A DNA stretch of 64,000 nt from Gongronella butleri (lineage: Eukaryota > Mucoromycota > Mucoromycetes > Mucorales > Cunninghamellaceae), in assembly GCA_025201375.1 (NCBI GenBank), contig JAIWZP010000072.1, forward strand, positions 1 to 64,000. Direction: 5' to 3'. The position numbers and the translations under genes were made by a program. The stretch's first letter is position 1, and every line of letters starts with the position of its first letter. Positions 10,079-22,321 of this stretch are shown piece by piece. The notes beneath the pieces are model-generated. The model ran no database searches. It worked only from the letters and a program-made list of their open reading frames with translations, and was not told the origin of the DNA.

Positions 10079-11928
10079 CACATCCATGGTTTTCAACTCT
10101 TTATCTTTTCTTCCCTCATTACCACCCCTCTCTTCTAATGCTCCATCAACCTCCATTAAATGATTCAAACGGCCCTTTTTACCTGAATTGTGTGGAAATT
10201 TGCTTAAATGTAATGCATGTGGTCGCTACCACATCAAAAAGAGAGACTTGTGTCTTCAAAAGTTGAAAAACATGGAGAGCGAGGCGCATTTGAATTAGTT
10301 TTGGCTAGTTCAAAGAGGTGCTGCCTTTTACGCGCTGCTTGTGATCATCTTGCAGCTGAAAATGTGAGATTTCGTTCAAATCATTTCTATGATAGAGCCA
10401 CAACTTGGCACTCAAATCGTTCCACCCTCGTTAAGAGATACACCTGGAACAGCAGGTAAAAACTTGATGGGATCCGATCAAAGTAAACCCCATTAAATCG
10501 CTAACAGGGGCTTGTTGGCAATACACTTTTGCTCAATTATTGCTAGATCCGCTGTGCGTTTGATAGCTAAACTTGCGGAGTGTTCTAGCCATCTGTTACA
10601 GCAGTTTCATGCTCTGCTTTTAAAGCGACTATCAAGTAACATCACAACTAAAGGGTTTGTAATATATTTTAATCGTTCTTAGATGGAATCCCGTTTTGTT
10701 AGGAAATGCATTCTTTAAACATTGCTGTACAAGCTTTTCTCGTTCGAATGACCCCACTCTAGCGAGGCTGCGATCACTAAACGACGCGCAATGTCCATTT
10801 TCGAAAATCGTGATTTTTCCTAGGGGTATAGTCGAGGGATTGAAAATGGTCAAATTTTTGTCCTCGGATCGCCATGCCATTCAACCACAAAGTGAAGTCT
10901 CTCTGCAAACGAACAAAAATGCAATAAAATCCAGGGATCCATTGGCTGGGTTCGGCGTAAAATGCGTTTGAGGGTTTATATTCGACTTAAGGTCAACTCA
11001 ACGAAAAGCATATGAATCATCAAGAAACAAACACCATCAGAAGGAGCATGCCTTGCTGCGTACTTGGACAATGGTGATCGTTGAAAAAAGCGAGTTTTTG
11101 ACAATATTGACACGATTTTAAAATCATATATAATTTTCGACGCGTTAAAACCCGCGTCAGCCGCCGAGTTATACGCGTCAGTTCCGAACCAAATCTATGC
11201 ACCTGCAATGTCTCTTGTCAGTGGACGCGCCGGCGTGGCTCTATGGTCGCGTTTTCCCCGCGCAATTCGCTGCTGAAGTTTTACCGAAAATCGCCCATTG
11301 CTCGCCACCGAGCAGTTGGACCTCATTCTTTTTTGGGATGTTCCGTGTTTTCTTCAAGTCGCGTACCCTGTGTATAAGTTTGGCGCAAATCTGAGGACCT
11401 GATTTTTCGATTTTCGTTTGGCGACTCGAAACCACAAAAACTTGCATTTGCGTGTACGTGCCCAAAACACTTTTGGCCGCAGCGTAAAAGGTCTTGCTAG
11501 GGGGTTCAAGCCCTGCGAATTCATATTTGGTTGTGCCCCGAAGCTCTGGAATCCCGGGATGGCAAAGTCGTGTGCATTTTTTTTAAATTGAAAGCATTTG
11601 TCTCAATTTCAGACCACATCCTCACAAAGCACTATGAAATCGGATGCAATGAAGTCCTTGCCTTGAGAAAAAGGGCATACAAACTAAAGTGATTCCAAGT
11701 TCATTGGCAAGCGTGTCGCGAGTGACCGCGTTTTTGTCCCAAAGCGCTGAATGACAATGGCTCTCCACAAAAAAAGCAAGGCAGCCGCTTGCAATTGAAG
11801 ATGCCAAGAGGTCATTTTATGTGAGAATCAAGTTTTTCATGGCGAAGCAGCATCTCAAAAAGAACCGGGCCCGACGAAATTAGCAATTTTACTGATTATA
11901 AATTAAAAATGAGAGAAATTTTCAAGCT
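10079..11928. other. spacer with a dispersed repeat
   Basis: No gene is supported between the DUF2358 gene and ERG25, which converge here. The stretch 10620-11485 is a repeat with a second copy at 38632-39475 and is listed separately. The rest (10079-10619 and 11486-11928) shows no long open frame, no splice-linked coding pattern and nothing I recognise. Confidence 0.5.
10620..11485 (+). repeat. about 0.87-kb dispersed repeat, copy 1
   Basis: It aligns over its whole length, in the same orientation, with 38632-39475. Matching anchors are AACATTCTTTAAACAT, CTCGTTCGA.TGACCCCA, TGCGATCACTA, AACTCAACGAAAAG / TCTCAACGAAAAG, TTTTTTGG.AT.TTCCGTG and CTGATTTT.C near the end. By eye similarity is roughly 70-75%, with many small indels. 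No long frame is shared, so it appears to be an old non-coding element. Terminal inverted repeats and target duplications were not recognised. Confidence 0.75.
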
Positions 11929-12938
11929 TTACGCGTTCTTTTTGTCCTTTTCCGCTTGCTGGCGCTGGCGATACGCGCGGTATTTCTTGTCTGTTCCCAG
12001 GATGTAGTCGAGGTAGCGGAAGGAGCTCGCGTAGCAATCCACAAACATCTGGTGGTGGTAATCGTGGTGCTCTGCGCCTGCCCAAAACGGTATGAAATGG
12101 CGCAGGCTCCAGGGAAAGTCGTAGCCCGAGTGCGCGTCCACGGCCTGCATGAGCCGCAGCGTAATCCACACAAGCATCGTGCAAAGATGCAAGTGCCATT
12201 GGGGTGCCGAGTCCAACAGCGTCGTCGCTGCGTGATACACGAGCGGGCCGCCAATGGTGCCCAGGCCCAGCAGCGAGGTTTCCAGGGGGTGAGCGTACTC
12301 GGCGGCAATCCCAAACGGCGCCGCATAGTGGTGGTGCACCTTGTGAATCTTTTTGTACAGCAGCGGGTAGTGCATTAGACGATGGACACAGTAATGGTAC
12401 GCGTCCTCGATAATGAAAAACAAAATCACTTGCGGCACCATGTATTTCCTGTCACGCGCCATGAAAAAAAAATCAAACAAAATAAATCAGCGTTTGCCTA
12501 TGGTTCTTTCACTCTTGCCAAAAAAAAACTCACCATTCAGGCAAAGGTGCCCGCACGCCCATCCCAAGATACGTCGCCATGGGATGAAATAGGAAAATCA
12601 ATGGACCCTCGTAGAAAAAGTGCTGAAAAAGCACGTGTTTCGTGCAATCCCAGTAATCTTTGCCCGTGTTGACTTGTTTCTGGACAAGTCGAAAGAGCAA
12701 TGAGCACATTTTTTCTCTTTTATCCATCACTAATGCCATTGCTTACGGGCTGCAGCTTGTACTTGTCAAAGTAGGGTATAAAGTCGCACAAGAGGAACGG
12801 GACAAAACGGCCAAAGTACACCAATTCATGCAGGGCAAAGGCAAAGAGTCCCGTGACCAAGAATGGATTGCGGTCGAGGTACAATTGCTCCCACTGCGCC
12901 TCCATCCACGCTCGGTCCGTCAGCACTGAGAGCATCAT
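11929..12938 (-). CDS. ERG25: C-4 methylsterol oxidase (ERG25 type)
   Basis: Three exons (12938-12747, 12679-12534, 12448-11929) encode 285 aa. It is a fatty-acid-hydroxylase superfamily protein of the ER membrane. In the family, ERG25 removes C-4 methyl groups of sterol precursors, using two iron atoms held by His motifs. The motifs are present: HYCVHRLMH (HxxxHxxxH-like), HKVHHHYA (HxxHH) and the C-terminal [11 protein letters not shown]. Hydrophobic segments lie at about residues 20-45 and 85-105, and [14 protein letters not shown] and [10 protein letters not shown] are family hallmarks. A Trp codon is split exactly across intron 2. The N-terminus before [12 protein letters not shown] is short (about 14 residues), so a further 5' exon is possible. 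The C-terminus is Lys-rich (EKDKKNA), lacking a clear KKxx signal. Confidence 0.93.
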
Positions 12939-13439
12939 GAATGAAATAGAAGAAAAAAGAATCAAAGAAAAGAAAGAGAGAGAGAAAAGGCACGAGTGAG
13001 GCACTTTTTTTCTTCTTATTTCATCCATTGGCAAAGTGGCATGATGTTTTCAGGTTGCACATTGGCCATTGGATGCTGTGTCTGCCACCGCAGGTCACTT
13101 GCACAGCGCTCACTGGCGGCGATGCGGCAATTGAGCTAAAGCAACATGTTCTCGAGATTTTTACATGCACTGGATTGATACCGGATTGCTTGGGACCTCC
13201 ATGGCAACGATGCGAAAAAGAACCAGGGGGTCATTGCAACCTGACAAGTAGATGCCAGCCCAGCAAGGGCTGCGGCCAGGGTCGAAAGAAAATTGTTTGT
13301 CCGCCCAAACACGTCGCCACAAACGGCATCCACACATTCTTTTAAGAATTCGGCTTCAAGTTCCGAACTTTGGTCCCAGACAGCATCAGGGATTGGCCGG
13401 AGCCCACATTTCGGACGAATGCCGCCATTTTCACCCCCC
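12939..13439. other. upstream region of ERG25
   Basis: This stretch holds the pyrimidine-rich leader of ERG25 (minus strand) and then unexplained sequence up to the foldback element. A minus-strand open stretch of 108 codons (13462-13136) crosses the element border. It reads locally like protein, but no homology, start or splice partner was recognised, so it is not called as a gene. The run of C at 13433-13442 marks the approximate left end of the foldback element. Confidence 0.4.
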
Positions 13440-14955
13440 CCCATGAACCAACAAACCGCCATTATGCGCCATCCATTGACTGCAGAACGCCAGCGACGGG
13501 CCCATTCGAATCAGAAGCCTTGACTTTTGTTTGATCAACGAGCAAACACCTTTGTTAACCATTTAATCATAGAAATGCAGCCAAAATACAGCAAGTAACG
13601 CTTTTTTTATTATTTTTTTTACAAATGTCGTCGTGTGTCTGATGTACAGAAAAGCTCGAGAGCTTTATTTGTGCGCATGGACCGCGTCCAATTGTGGGGT
13701 AAATTTCAGGGCATCGATTATTGTGCGAACGCGGTCAAGTCGCGCTATGCAAAAAAGAGCATTTTGTGAATGCCATTTTAGCGGGGGCTTTTTGGAAAGT
13801 GGTAAAATTTTGACACGCCCGTGTGCATCCCCATCATGGCTCCCGAACGCGCTCGGTTTTGTCTCGGCAACATGATTCATTGGCAAGTAATCGTTGATTA
13901 TCGTGATTTTTAGTAAATAGCACTTTTTCTCAACGTTCCCTCAAATTTATTACCGTGAAACTTTGTCAACTACAAGGAATTGAATTGCCATTCAACTTTG
14001 CTATTTGCATGAAGCTGCTCCAATACAGCCAAACTCAGGTTAATCCAAGAGAAGCAAAACAATTCCAGCTCTTTCCATTTTATGCATCCTTTGCATTCAT
14101 TGATCCATTTGAAATCAGGTGCATCGGATAGGACGCGTCGCCAGCTACACTTTTCCCGCTTACAGCAAATCGGTGCAAGGACGTGGAAAGAAGTTGCGTC
14201 CGTTCAAAAAATTAAAGCACGCTAAAGTGCATTTTCAAGACCTGCTCTTAACGAATTCTCTCGAAATCAAATGCAATGCATAGAGCATGGTGTCTTGTAC
14301 ATTTTGCATTTTAAAGCAAAGCGAAAAAGGGTCTAGAAAGTAAGTGAGAAACAAAAGACCGCCATTGTGAGCTACGAGCTTGCGTTTCGCGTGCTTTTTC
14401 AAGGCAATCCTCTCCCCAACTCACAGCACGCGTGAAGAACGATAGCCACTACACTTTTGTGGCTTGCTCCAATGCCGTGAACAAAAAGTTAGTGACAGAA
14501 GATATGAATTTTTACGAAAATCACGTTTTTACGCGATTATTCGCCATTGGGAAACACCGTTGAGACAAAACTGAGCGCGTTCGCGGGCCACGGTGATGAC
14601 GTACACGAGCGTGTCAAAATTTCACCACTTTCCAAAAAGTTCCCGTTAAAATGGCATTCACAAAATGCTCTTTTTTGCAAAGCGCGATTTGACCACCTTC
14701 GCACAATAAACGATGCCCTGAAATTTACCCGACAGCTGGACGCGTTCTTTGCGTACAAAGGAGCGCTTGAGCTTCTCTGTACACCAGACACGTGGCGACA
14801 TATGCAAAAACAGTGTCATTTTGCTGCATTTTGGCCGCATCCGCTGATTAGATTATTAAACAAAGGTGTTTGCGCGTTGATCATGAAATGGTAAAGCTTT
14901 TGGTTCGAATGAGCCCATCGCTGGAGTTTTGCGGCCGCTGGATGGCGTGCAATTT
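13440..14955. mobile_element. non-autonomous foldback-type DNA element
   Basis: Two long arms are inverted copies of each other: the left arm covers about 13440-13930 and the right arm about 14510-14955. Anchors on the left, with their reverse complements on the right, include CAAACACCTTTGTTAA / TTAAACAAAGGTGTTTG, AAAAAAGAGCATTTTGTGAATGCCATTTTA / its complement near 14648, and GGTAAATTTCAGGGCATCG / CGATGCCCTGAAATTTACC. Arm identity is roughly 75-80% by eye. The spacer of about 580 bp has no transposase-like frame. Long inverted arms around a non-coding core fit a foldback or large MITE-like element. No target-site duplication was identified, so exact ends are approximate. Confidence 0.7.
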
Positions 14956-15174
14956 TTTTTTGAAAAATCATGCAAGTCTGGTCATCAATGCCAAAAAAGA
15001 GCATGGCTCAATTCAATCGGGATCGTTGTGGCTTTTGAAAAAGTCCGGCTCGGACTTTTTTGGCCCCTCGGTCTGCTTGGTCCATTGGGGCAACAGGTCT
15101 CCCCTCCTTTCGTTTTTTTTTTGTTTTCTTCTTTTTTTTTTTCTTACACACGACACAACTTTTCATACCACAAG

Positions 15175-15876
15175 ATGCTCCGGTTTCAACGGCTGTCAGC
15201 ACGCTCCATGTCGACCAAGTCTGTTCATTACGGCGAGGGCTTTGCGCCTCCCAAGAACAGCCGGGACAGCATCAAGCACGTGCACAAGCGTCGTCAGGTG
15301 GCGACGTCGTTGCCTTCGCACCTTGGCAATCCTGCAAAGCCCGCTCTTGATACCACCACGACGCTGAGCGCCAAGCAGCAGCACCGCGAGCAGCTGCGCC
15401 AGCTGCGACACCAGTATGCGCGCGAGCTTTTGCAGCAGCAGGGAAAAAAGGATGCGGCCGCCGCCACGCAGCGCCTTGAGCACGAGCAGCGTAGCCAGGC
15501 GTACCACGCACAGGTTGCCGACGCCAAGCAAAAAGCACTTGCCCACGAAAAGGAGGTGCTTGCCATGCTCGGCAATCGCGATGCCGTCACCTCGGACCAT
15601 GATTTCAAAGAGCAGCACAAACAGGAACGCGTTGCCAACCGCCAGCGCCACGACCAGCAACAGCGTAACGCGCGACTCCGCCACCTCGTCAAGATGTACC
15701 ATGCCACAGAAAACTTTGTCACCCTCGACAACCTGGACGCAAAGATCGATGCCCTTCTCGCCCACAAGGACAGCCCACCCATGTACACGCTCGAGGAATT
15801 GATGGTCACCCCTGCAGCAGAGGCCGACGAAATCAAGACGCGCAAGCAATTGCTCAATGAAGCCATGGGCCTGTAG
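15175..15876 (+). CDS. probable mitochondrial small ribosomal subunit protein mS26
   Basis: A single exon encodes 233 aa starting MLRFQRLSARSM, a basic, acid-free mitochondrial presequence. The body is highly charged and helical with many Gln, Arg and Lys (residues 60-185), followed by LRHLVKMYHATENFVTLDN and a conserved-looking LDAKIDALL segment near residue 190. This layout fits fungal mS26 (Pet123 in yeast), which coats the small mitoribosomal subunit. The assignment rests on presequence, charge pattern and the C-terminal 'ENFVTxxxLDxxID' signature and is moderate. The gene sits 220 bp right of the foldback element and ends 154 bp from the convergent PAQR gene. Confidence 0.6.
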   Translation: MLRFQRLSARSMSTKSVHYGEGFAPPKNSRDSIKHVHKRRQVATSLPSHLGNPAKPALDTTTTLSAKQQHREQLRQLRHQYARELLQQQGKKDAAAATQRLEHEQRSQAYHAQVADAKQKALAHEKEVLAMLGNRDAVTSDHDFKEQHKQERVANRQRHDQQQRNARLRHLVKMYHATENFVTLDNLDAKIDALLAHKDSPPMYTLEELMVTPAAEADEIKTRKQLLNEAMGL

Positions 15877-16030
15877 ATTTTCCCCCCTTTTTCCATGTTT
15901 TTCGTTGTTTCTGTACGCATCCCCCCTCTTCCCTTGTTTCCATAGATTGCATCGCCATTAAAAAGTTAAAAAATGTAATTGAGATATTTATGGAAGGGTC
16001 TGTTCTACTGTATGATATAGGGTGTATATT

Positions 16031-17530
16031 TTAGAAGAATTCGTGGCAAATCTGCGTCGCGTCGTCATGCCAGAATTCCATCGCCTTAATCACGCCTAGG
16101 TAGTGCGAAATCAGCGCGACTACCACTAGCACGTGGAAAATTTGGTGCGACGCGCCAAAGATGTTGAATTTGCCGGGCATCCAGCGCTCAGGCGCTCTGA
16201 AAAAAAAAGAGAAAAGACAGGCGTCAATAGCCCTGATGAATGCATTTTTTTCCGTTCTTCACGTACCTGCAAGCGTAAATCAAGGCACCCGTCACGTAGC
16301 TGACGCCCATGACCAGCAGATTGAGCAGCGAGATAGTATCAAATGAGCGGTAAAACTAAAAAAAAAAAAACACGCATCAGTCGCAGAAAATTGGATGAAT
16401 AGAAAAAAACGAAGCGTCTTCATCGCCAACTTACGCCATAGACATAGACGCCATGCAGCCCAGGCACAATGCCAAAGAGACCGAGGGCGAGGAACATGCT
16501 TGTGCGCATCCAGCGATACGCAGGAGTGCGGAAATGCTGCAAAAGCACCACTGCGGCCTAATGGAGCCAGAATCACATGTCAATGCCGCTTTTTTTTTTT
16601 TTTTTTTGCTGTAACTTAGTCCGGTCCTGATTTTTTTGTTTTTTTTTTACCGTGCACATGCCCAAGATCGAGATGACGACCAAATAAAAGACTAAAAGTA
16701 GCACATTGTCAGGATCAGATGCTTTTTTTTTCATCTTGGTCATTGAACCTTACCTTGCAAAAGACGATGACAATGGAAGCCATAATAAATCACAGGGAAA
16801 AACGAGCCACTAAGATCAAGCGATCATGCAATCGGGTGTTGAGCCGCATTATATCTCGATGCTTGGCCCCAAAAGCTGGGTAGCGCCACTCAATGGCGCC
16901 CGATCCACTTTTTTTTTTCTCCAATCTTACACAATCAAAATGGTGATGCCAGCATAGTCACAGCGATTCCATGCAGCTGCCACGGAATGTGAATGGCATG
17001 TGAAGCAATGGAATAGACTGCTGAAGCCAAGACACGTCAAGGCGCTAAGAATGAACACCATAAAGTACACCTTGTCAAACCACGTCAGCGTGTGCGGCAG
17101 CGGCTGCGTCCACCAAAAGTGCACGCCAAGAATCACAAAAAGAAAAAATCCAAGCGCATGCGACCAGATATTCACTAAACGTCGTATAAAACAACAACAA
17201 AAAAAGGGGAAAAGATACACAGCGCGTGTGGAGTCGCGATTGGTGCGTGCAAGGCAGACACTCGATCAGCATTTTGTCTTCTTTTTTTTTTGCAGTCATT
17301 GCATTACCAAATTCGTTGTGCAGGTAGGTCACGGTCTTGATGCAAGCAAGATAGCTGTCAGTGGGCCGCCGGTAGCCATCGGTGATGAAATGATTGTCTT
17401 GCATCCAAGCGGGTATCTCATTCCAAGTCAGGATCTTCTTGTTGGGCTTAGCAAGCAGTGTCGTTGTATCAGATGCCCCCGGCGACGATGCATTCGAGTC
17501 GCGTCGCTTGATTCGGCTTTGAGGACTCAT
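16031..17530 (-). CDS. PAQR / haemolysin-III family membrane protein (IZH-like)
   Basis: Seven exons (17530-17308, 17174-16931, 16809-16754, 16691-16651, 16557-16435, 16355-16267, 16196-16031) encode 313 aa with seven predicted membrane segments. A soluble N-terminus holds the family entry motif LTWNEIPAWMQDNHFITDGYR. The zinc-site residues are visible: SSLFHCFTCHS after TM2 (Ser and His) and ASHQIFH in the last segment (HxxxH). Other hallmarks are VNIWSHALG and IVPGLHG. In fungi this family (IZH1-4) affects zinc and sterol homeostasis and is related to adiponectin receptors, which have ceramidase activity. Every intron joins in frame. It is divergent from the TALE homeobox gene, about 500 bp between starts. 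Confidence 0.9.
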
Positions 17531-18031
17531 TTTTTTTTTGGTGTAAAATAAAAAAAAGAAGGGGAAGAGAAGCGGTCGGGCCCTCATCTTGGCTTTTACG
17601 GCATTTTCGACCCTTGAATGCTGGCCAATTCATGCGCAATTCAATAAGGTTTGCCGTGCCACGCTTTACTTTTGTCCAATTCATCCACAACAGGTCTCCT
17701 CGCCCATCCTTTGACACAAGTCCAATCCCACACCTTTGGTTTGCAAATGTTTGATTGCCCTCCTTTGTGCGGAGTTTGTCAACAATGCCATGTCACCGTG
17801 TGCCTGCCAACCTCCACGAGCCCTCCCAAGGTTTGAGCCTCTTTTTTTTTTGCGTGAGTGCTGTCAATCAAGGTTTCTCCCCTTTTTCTCACACGAAACT
17901 TTGTATATTTATTTCCCTTGTCACTCACCTTCTTGGGATCCCTTCTCTTTCTCTTTCTTTGCCTTTTTTACTTGCATATACCACCTTGTTTTTTTTTTCG
18001 TCCTTTCTCTTTTTTTTCTCGGGCTTTCACC
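17531..18031. other. divergent promoter region, PAQR / TALE genes
   Basis: No gene is supported here. The 500 bp separate two divergent start codons. The right half is a strongly pyrimidine-rich leader with several T runs, as found before most genes in this window. No clear TATA box was identified. Confidence 0.5.
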
Positions 18032-18389
18032 ATGAATCACGGGCCGTCGTCACCACTGCCTTGCGCATTGTCCTCGGTACACCCGTTAAAATGAGGAAAC
18101 GAGTACGATGGCTGATCTTTTTTTCTATTTTTTTTTTGAACAATAGACGAGGACGTTTGAACCCATCATCCTCTTCCACGACCATTGCTACGTCAAGGAC
18201 GGAGCACGCCATATGCAACATGTTGCTTATGGGGATCCGCACTACCACAGCATGATTCAGCAGCGGAAGCGACAAATGCGGCAAACGCTTGACATGAATG
18301 GCAGGCTGTGGACTGATCGATTACATGGTAAACAAACAATGACAAAATTGGCACTTTTTCCCTCCCCCCACGCCCCTGTTTCCCCTCCC

Positions 18390-18420
<31 letters not shown>

Positions 18421-19335
18421 GCGCTGACATGATGGAACACACACACACACACACACAAAACGCACTCGCGCACGCTTTCCCCCCCCCCAAACTTTCTTCT
18501 CAGCGGCCTCCATCCCTCCCCCCCAACATCATGCATCATCAAACAACCATCACGCCAGCATCACCTGTCAATCTTGTTTTTCCCTCCTCACTCCCAAAGC
18601 GGATCAAAATGGCCCATTATCAGCTCAATTGACCCACCCCTTCTTTTTTATTTTTTAATAGACGACAGTGCGGGGCCTACATCAGCATGGCCACCATCGT
18701 CGCCGAGCACGCCTCCCATGCCGCATATGGAAATCTCGTCGTCGTCATCGCCGTCGTCCATGAGATCAATGCCCACCATGCCCTCACCTCCGCCCATACC
18801 GGCTTTGCCCTCGTTCTCAGAGGCATTTGACGCGTCGAAATCGCGTGCGACCACGCGCCATCACGGTTTCATGGCACCTAATAGCCATGATTCCTCGTAT
18901 TCGCCGCATCCATACCATTCCCCTGCTCCTCCAGCCGCTCCTCATCCTCAGCACACATACCATCACCATCATCATCATCACCATCACCACCTCACGCCAT
19001 CGTCGCCGCCACGACGCGGCTCAAACAGCACAAGCACGCCGCTGCCATCGTCTAATGGCGGGACCAAGATGTTTCAACGCCGACGTCGCGGCAATTTGCC
19101 CAAACACACGACAAACATGCTGCGGCAATGGCTCATGGATCACAAACAACACCCGTACCCGACAGAGGATGAGAAATTGTGGCTCGCTGAAAAAACAAAC
19201 TTGACCGTCAACCAAATCAGCAACTGGTTCATCAATGCGCGCCGGCGCATTCTCATCCAGGCACCCCAAGCACCGGCATCACCGCCACAACCTCCTCAAC
19301 AGCATTATTTACCCTATGGCATGTTTGCCAGCTAA
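18032..19335 (+). CDS. TALE-class homeodomain transcription factor
   Basis: Three exons (18032-18076, 18147-18327, 18662-19335) encode 299 aa. The TALE homeodomain lies at about residues 212-275: RRRRGNLPKHTTNMLRQWL, the three-residue loop extension before HPYPTEDEK, and a recognition helix with NQISNWFINARRR. This matches Meis/PKNOX/Cup9-like factors, so nuclear DNA binding is expected. The middle is low-complexity Ser/Pro-rich with a run of ten His. The N-terminal part (TRTFEPIILFHDHCYV) is not recognised. The second intron is long for this genome (334 nt) and contains a 29-T run near 18392-18420 and a CA microsatellite near 18438-18457. The exon junction before DDSAGPTS is inferred from phase. 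Confidence 0.85.
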
Positions 19336-19646
19336 ACTAAAACGAATCAATAAACAAAAAAAAGGAATGAAATCATTGTTTTTCTTGAATTTCATGCTTC
19401 TTGCCGAACGATTCGGGGAGCCAATTGGCGTCCATCCTGGCGTCTCGTTGATTGCAAAGGCATCTTGTCTGATATCATTCATCATTCAGAAGGGCAAAAG
19501 GGCAGAGCCTATCCGATTTTGCAAAGCGCAAAGCTGAAATGCAGCTCCGCTTGCCGTCACACCCCTTTTTTTCATGCTAAAGCCCCGCCTTTTCCCTTTT
19601 TTCTGTGCTTTTTTTTTCTTCTTTTTTTATTGCTACAGACACCACT
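19336..19646. other. spacer / 5' leader of the ABCG gene
   Basis: The spacer contains a possible polyadenylation signal (AATAAA at 19347) just after the TALE gene and a T-rich leader. A signal peptide exon for the ABCG transporter would be expected here. An open frame starting MKSLFFLNFMLLA (19369) is signal-like, but I could not join it to the next exon by a good donor. Confidence 0.4.
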
Positions 19647-22290
19647 ATGAGCTTGTATCGCCCGTCCAAGCGGCAAGCGCCGCCCGAGACATGCCCACCT
19701 TGCTTTAATTGCCAATTGCCCACCAATTTGTGCACAAACGGCGGCTCGTGCGATGCGTCGGGTGTGTGCAGCTGCCCAACGGGCTGGGGTAAAGCAGTAA
19801 AAAAAAAAAGAAAAAAATTGTAAAAACAGCTTGTCTGACCCTCTTTTTCGCGCTCGCCTAGGCTCACCCGACTGCAGCTCGCCACTTTGCGGCTCTCTAT
19901 ATGCCTCTGACCGACCAGAGCGACCAAAAGACCAGGCGTGCGCCTGTGACGATGGGTAAAGAAGCACGGAAAACGCAAGAAAAAAGAGGCATGGTGGGCT
20001 CACAGCGCCTTTTCTTTTTTTTTTCTCCCACGGTAGCTGGGGAGGCGTCAATTGCAACGTGTGCCAGAACGACAATGCCTGCCAGGCCGGCAAAGGCCAG
20101 AATGCAACATGTATAAAGTCAGCCATTGGCCTAAAGGCGATCCATGCGTGGTGTGCAACCACTAGTACGTAGAAAAAAAAAAAAAGAAAAAAGCCAAATG
20201 CCCCTCTTTGGCTCGTTTCTCATGACCCCCCCCTTCGCCCCTTAGATATTCCCTGGATCGACAATACCCACGTCTCCCTGCAGTGCGATTGGCTCACCAA
20301 CGAATGCATCTTTCAGTTCTGGAAGGACCAAGAAGAGCAATTCTTTTGCGAAATGTCGGATTGCTCGCAAACGTGTAAGATGAAACGTGCTTTTTTTTTT
20401 TTTGCATAAATGTTGCCTGTGCTGCGCAGCCCGTTCACTATGCTCAATATCTATTTTTAGTGGTTCCCAACGCTGATTATGATGTCCATGGCCAATGCAA
20501 AAAGGCAGAGTGCAGATGCATGAAGGGCGCATTCATGTGCGGCCAAGAAGTCGACATGTCCGAGATGGTGGCCAATGTCGTTGGGCCCTCCGAGTGGTAT
20601 TGCAAAGATGGCCGCGAGTGCTGGTACAATGGTATGCTGGCCACTTTGATAATTTTTTTTAAAAAAAAAGAGCTGATTGTGCTTTTTTTTTTAGAATACT
20701 CGACGCTTGTATCAGTGTTTCCGGACAATATTCAGTTGAATTGCGACGTGGGCGAGTGCGTCAACGACCAGGATTACGTCGACACACAACCGATTGTAAG
20801 AAATGGCATGAATTGGGCCATTTTGGTGGCACAACGCGTTGTTCTGGGCCCCCCGATCGCTCTTTCTCCCTGGATCACCGGGTCCCCTTTGACAGCAAAA
20901 ACGCGTGTTGACCACCCCTCCCCCCATTTTTTTTTAGGAGCGCAGCTTTTCTCGGTTCAAAGAGTCAATGATTGGTCTGGCCATCCTGATCGCGGCGTTG
21001 ATCATCTTTTTTGGCACGCGTGTAACGGCAAAGCGGCAGCGCCGCATGTTTGGTACCGCGATCCTCCTTGACGACGACAGTAGCGATGACGCCATGGACA
21101 ATGTGGCCGGCGAACCGGTGCAATTGACGTTTCAGGATGTCGCCTACACTGTTGGTAAAAAAAAAAAAATTATCGCTTTCTCCCCCCAACCCTTCATCCG
21201 TCCCTTGCCCCCCTCCCCCCGCTCCTTGTTGCCCCGCATCGTCATGCATCAAATCGACGCCCTCATTTATGTTTTTTATTATTTTTGGCTGATGGCTTTT
21301 TTTTTTATTATTTAGGGGGCAAAAAGGTGCTTTCGGATGTGTCAGGGTTTGTGGAGCCGGGGCAATTGGTTGCTGTTATGGGCCCATCGGGTGCGGGCAA
21401 GTCGACGTTGCTGGACATCCTTGCGCGCAAGCACAAGCGCGGCGTGACGAGCGGACACGTGCTTGTGAATGGGCAAGTCCCGCCTGCGCGTCAATTCCGG
21501 CGCGTGTCGAGCTACGTGGACCAGGACGACAACCTGATGGGGACGCTCACGGTGCGCGAAACCCTCATGTACGCCGCCATGCTCCGCCTGCCTCGCAAGA
21601 TGCCCCTGAAACACAAACAACGCCGCGTCCAGGAAATCATGCAGGAATTGGGCATTGACAGCATTGCCGATCATCTCATTGGCAACCCGGGCCATGAACG
21701 TGGCATCAGTGGCGGAGAAAAGCGGCGTGTCTCACTCGCAAAGGCAATGGTCACAAACCCGCAATTGCTCTTTTTGGACGAACCGACGGTAAAAGCGCAA
21801 AAAAAAAAAAAGAGCCAAGGCATCGGATCTCATCTTTTTTTTTATTTTGTAATGCAGAGTGGACTCGACGCTTACAATGCCAACATGGTGATTGCGTGTC
21901 TGAAGCGACTGTGTCGTCACGGCAAACGCACTATTGTTGTCACCATCCATCAACCACGCTCCAACATTTTTAAAATGTTTGATAGCCTCATGCTTCTTGC
22001 TAATGGCGAACCGGTAAAAAGAAAAAATCAGGGGTGAGAAAAGAGAGTTGCACGATGTGGGGCCGTGAGGGGGGGAGGTGCAGGGAAGGGCGCAAGTAGA
22101 CAACAAGGCCAGATGCCACTGTAACATCTAACCAAATCCGTCCACACAGGTTTATTTTGGCCCCGTTTTGAGCGCATCATCTTATTTTAGCGACATTGGG
22201 TACCCCGTGCCGTCCGATTACAATGTGGCCGATTATCTCAGTAAGTTTAATTTTTTTTGACAGCCTGGGTCGCACATGCCAATCAAACGC

Positions 22291-22321
<31 letters not shown>

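Noticed and set aside
13136..13462. Minus-strand open stretch of 108 codons between ERG25 and the foldback element
   Set aside because: It reads somewhat like protein, but it crosses the element border, has no recognised homology and no splice partner to ERG25 that keeps frame.
18438..18457. CA microsatellite and 29-T run inside the TALE intron considered as a transposon end
   Set aside because: Simple-sequence tracts only; no inverted ends or target duplications.
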